6,159 nucleotides of DNA from the NCBI GenBank assembly GCA_964594175.1, contig CAZQLM010000048.1, positions 1-6,159 on the forward strand, in the 5' to 3' direction. The position numbers were made by a program, and so were the translations under genes. Shown one piece after another: positions 5,485 through 6,159 of this stretch; the first letter of the stretch is position 1; each line of letters begins with the position of its first letter. This DNA comes from SZUA-1535 sp964594175 (lineage in GTDB: Archaea > Aenigmatarchaeota > Aenigmatarchaeia > Aenigmatarchaeales > SZUA-1535). The notes under the pieces were generated by a model, which was not told where the DNA came from, ran no database searches, and saw only the letters and a list, made by a program, of their open reading frames with translations.

Positions 5485-5858
5485 TTTATCAATATCAAAA
5501 AATAAAGCAAGAAAACCGAAAAAAAGAAAATCCTTCTTAGCTTTTTGACATTAATTTTTTTCATATGCCTAAGAATATAAAGCGCGGAAAATATAAGCAC
5601 AGCTAAGATAAGAGCAAGAATTCCGAGAGGTTTGTTGTAAAAGCTCAGAGGAACAACAAAAAAAGGAGAGACTACTTTCAGAAGAAAAAATCCATCTTTT
5701 ACTGCCTTTTCAAACACAACAAAAACACTGAAAAGGAAAATTAGAGCATAAATTAAATTTTTCACAGAAGCAAAATAGCAAAAAAGCAATGAAAAAATAA
5801 ATATAAAAATGCTTGCTAAAAAGCTTCTGAACTGGTTTTTAAACGTTTTCCCCTGCAT
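5478..5858 (-). CDS. Multi-pass membrane protein, unknown function
   Basis: A 126-residue protein dominated by Phe, Leu and Ile. Hydrophobic stretches at about 13-31, 34-50, 57-73, 77-97 and 108-125 suggest four or five membrane helices. The N-terminus (QGKTFKNQFR) and the loop HMKKINVKKLRR (about 98-109) are basic and probably cytoplasmic. There are no recognisable catalytic or transport motifs and I do not recognise a family. The ATG at 5858 sits about 24 bp from a TATA-like element and has no clear Shine-Dalgarno site. It lies upstream of the HEPN-MNT pair in the same direction with a 24-nt gap, and is divergent from the peptidase-like gene at 5910. Very high A/T and Phe content partly reflects genome composition, but the regular helix pattern supports a real gene. 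Confidence 0.65.
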   Translation of the reverse strand: MQGKTFKNQFRSFLASIFIFIFSLLFCYFASVKNLIYALIFLFSVFVVFEKAVKDGFFLLKVVSPFFVVPLSFYNKPLGILALILAVLIFSALYILRHMKKINVKKLRRIFFFSVFLLYFLILIKL

Positions 5859-5874
5859 AACGATAATTTCTGCG

Positions 5875-5888
5875 AAAAATTAAATAAG
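5875..5888 (-). promoter_or_regulatory. TATA-like element in the 51-bp divergent spacer
   Basis: The minus-strand CTTATTTAATTTTT is centred about 24 bp upstream of the ATG at 5858. The spacer between 5858 and 5910 must also hold the start signals of the plus-strand gene, so the two promoters probably overlap. Confidence 0.4.
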
Positions 5889-5897
5889 TTTAGAAAT

Positions 5898-5905
5898 AAG
5901 GAGGT
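5898..5905 (+). promoter_or_regulatory. Strong Shine-Dalgarno site of the C39-like gene
   Basis: AAGGAGGT, a near-perfect anti-16S match, ends 4 nt before the ATG at 5910. It fixes this start and shows that this gene has a leader, unlike several leaderless neighbours. Confidence 0.75.
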
Positions 5906-5909
5906 TTTT

Positions 5910-6159
5910 ATGAAAAAAGAAATTGTACCAAAAGACAGCAGATATATTCCAATCGTTCAGCAACCTTATTGTTGTGCTCCTGCCTGTATTTCAATGATAA
6001 TGCTTAGACATAAACTGCCGCTATTGCCGCAAGAGCTTTTGGGCTATTACTTGGGTTTGACCGTTCCAAAGAGGTATAAAAATTTATTTTATAATCCAAG
6101 AGTTGGTAAAAAACCAAAAGCTGGATACGGAACAAGAATCAGTAAACCAGAATATAATC
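5910..6159 (+). CDS. Probable C39-like cysteine peptidase, N-terminal part (cut by window edge)
   Basis: The frame is open for 83 codons from the ATG at 5910 to the right edge with no stop. The segment VQQPYCCAPACISMIMLRH (16-34) resembles the start of C39-type papain-fold peptidases: a Gln for the oxyanion hole (Gln18) shortly before the nucleophile Cys in a C-[GA]-P-A-x-x-x-M pattern (Cys22). Then PQELLGYYLGL matches the second helix of such domains. The His and Asp of the triad would lie beyond the edge and cannot be checked. No signal peptide or membrane helix is seen in this part. Three Cys (21, 22 and 26) within six residues is unusual and could instead point to metal binding. The gene is divergent from the membrane protein at 5478-5858. 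The C39-like call rests on a short motif. Confidence 0.55.
   Translation, partial: MKKEIVPKDSRYIPIVQQPYCCAPACISMIMLRHKLPLLPQELLGYYLGLTVPKRYKNLFYNPRVGKKPKAGYGTRISKPEYN

Noticed and set aside
1..6159. CRISPR array, insertion sequence or integrated element
   Set aside because: No regularly spaced repeats, transposase or integrase signature, or duplicated tRNA 3' end (attachment site) is visible.

Overview
The window is AT-rich archaeal DNA. Its genes have TATA elements about 25 bp upstream of start codons, and several of them look leaderless. It holds a tRNA split by introns of the archaeal bulge-helix-bulge type, an archaeal-type serine hydroxymethyltransferase, and a remnant of a MNT-HEPN toxin-antitoxin-like pair. 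The tRNA is the only GC-rich island: its acceptor stem and T stem are entirely G-C pairs, which suggests a thermophile or hyperthermophile. The lineage cannot be fixed from this piece. Tight packing, small genes and an intron outside the anticodon loop would fit a DPANN-type or other hot-spring archaeon, but that is inference.

Layout. (1) 20-2419, minus: a 799-residue protein with one membrane segment, a long charged helical region and a C-terminal transglutaminase-like fold whose Cys666, His699 and Asp716 look like a catalytic triad. (2) 2503-2684, minus: tRNA-Leu(UAG), interrupted twice, by a 33-nt intron after position 37 and a 60-nt intron inside the T loop (59/60). Its promoter lies back to back with that of the next gene. 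(3) 2745-4265, plus: a small three-helix membrane protein of unknown function, followed directly by glyA (serine hydroxymethyltransferase). (4) 4362-4715, plus: a 117-residue clan AA (retropepsin-like) aspartic protease with its own TATA box and Shine-Dalgarno site. (5) 4733-5453, minus: a HEPN gene and an overlapping minimal nucleotidyltransferase (MNT) gene. Both are broken: the HEPN gene needs two +1 corrections and the MNT gene one -1 correction, after which both become full-length, clearly recognisable family members. (6) 5478-5858, minus: a 126-residue multi-pass membrane protein of unknown function. (7) 5910 to the right edge, plus: the start of a probable C39-like cysteine peptidase with a strong Shine-Dalgarno site.

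The genes do not form one pathway. The membrane protein and glyA look like one transcription unit. The HEPN and MNT genes were once a coupled pair and now look inactivated. Three unrelated peptidase-type folds (transglutaminase-like, retropepsin-like, C39-like) lie in 6 kb, which may be coincidence. The two observations most worth following are the double-intron tRNA-Leu, with a near-perfect splice motif in its T loop, and the clustering of all visible frame breaks in the MNT-HEPN pair.
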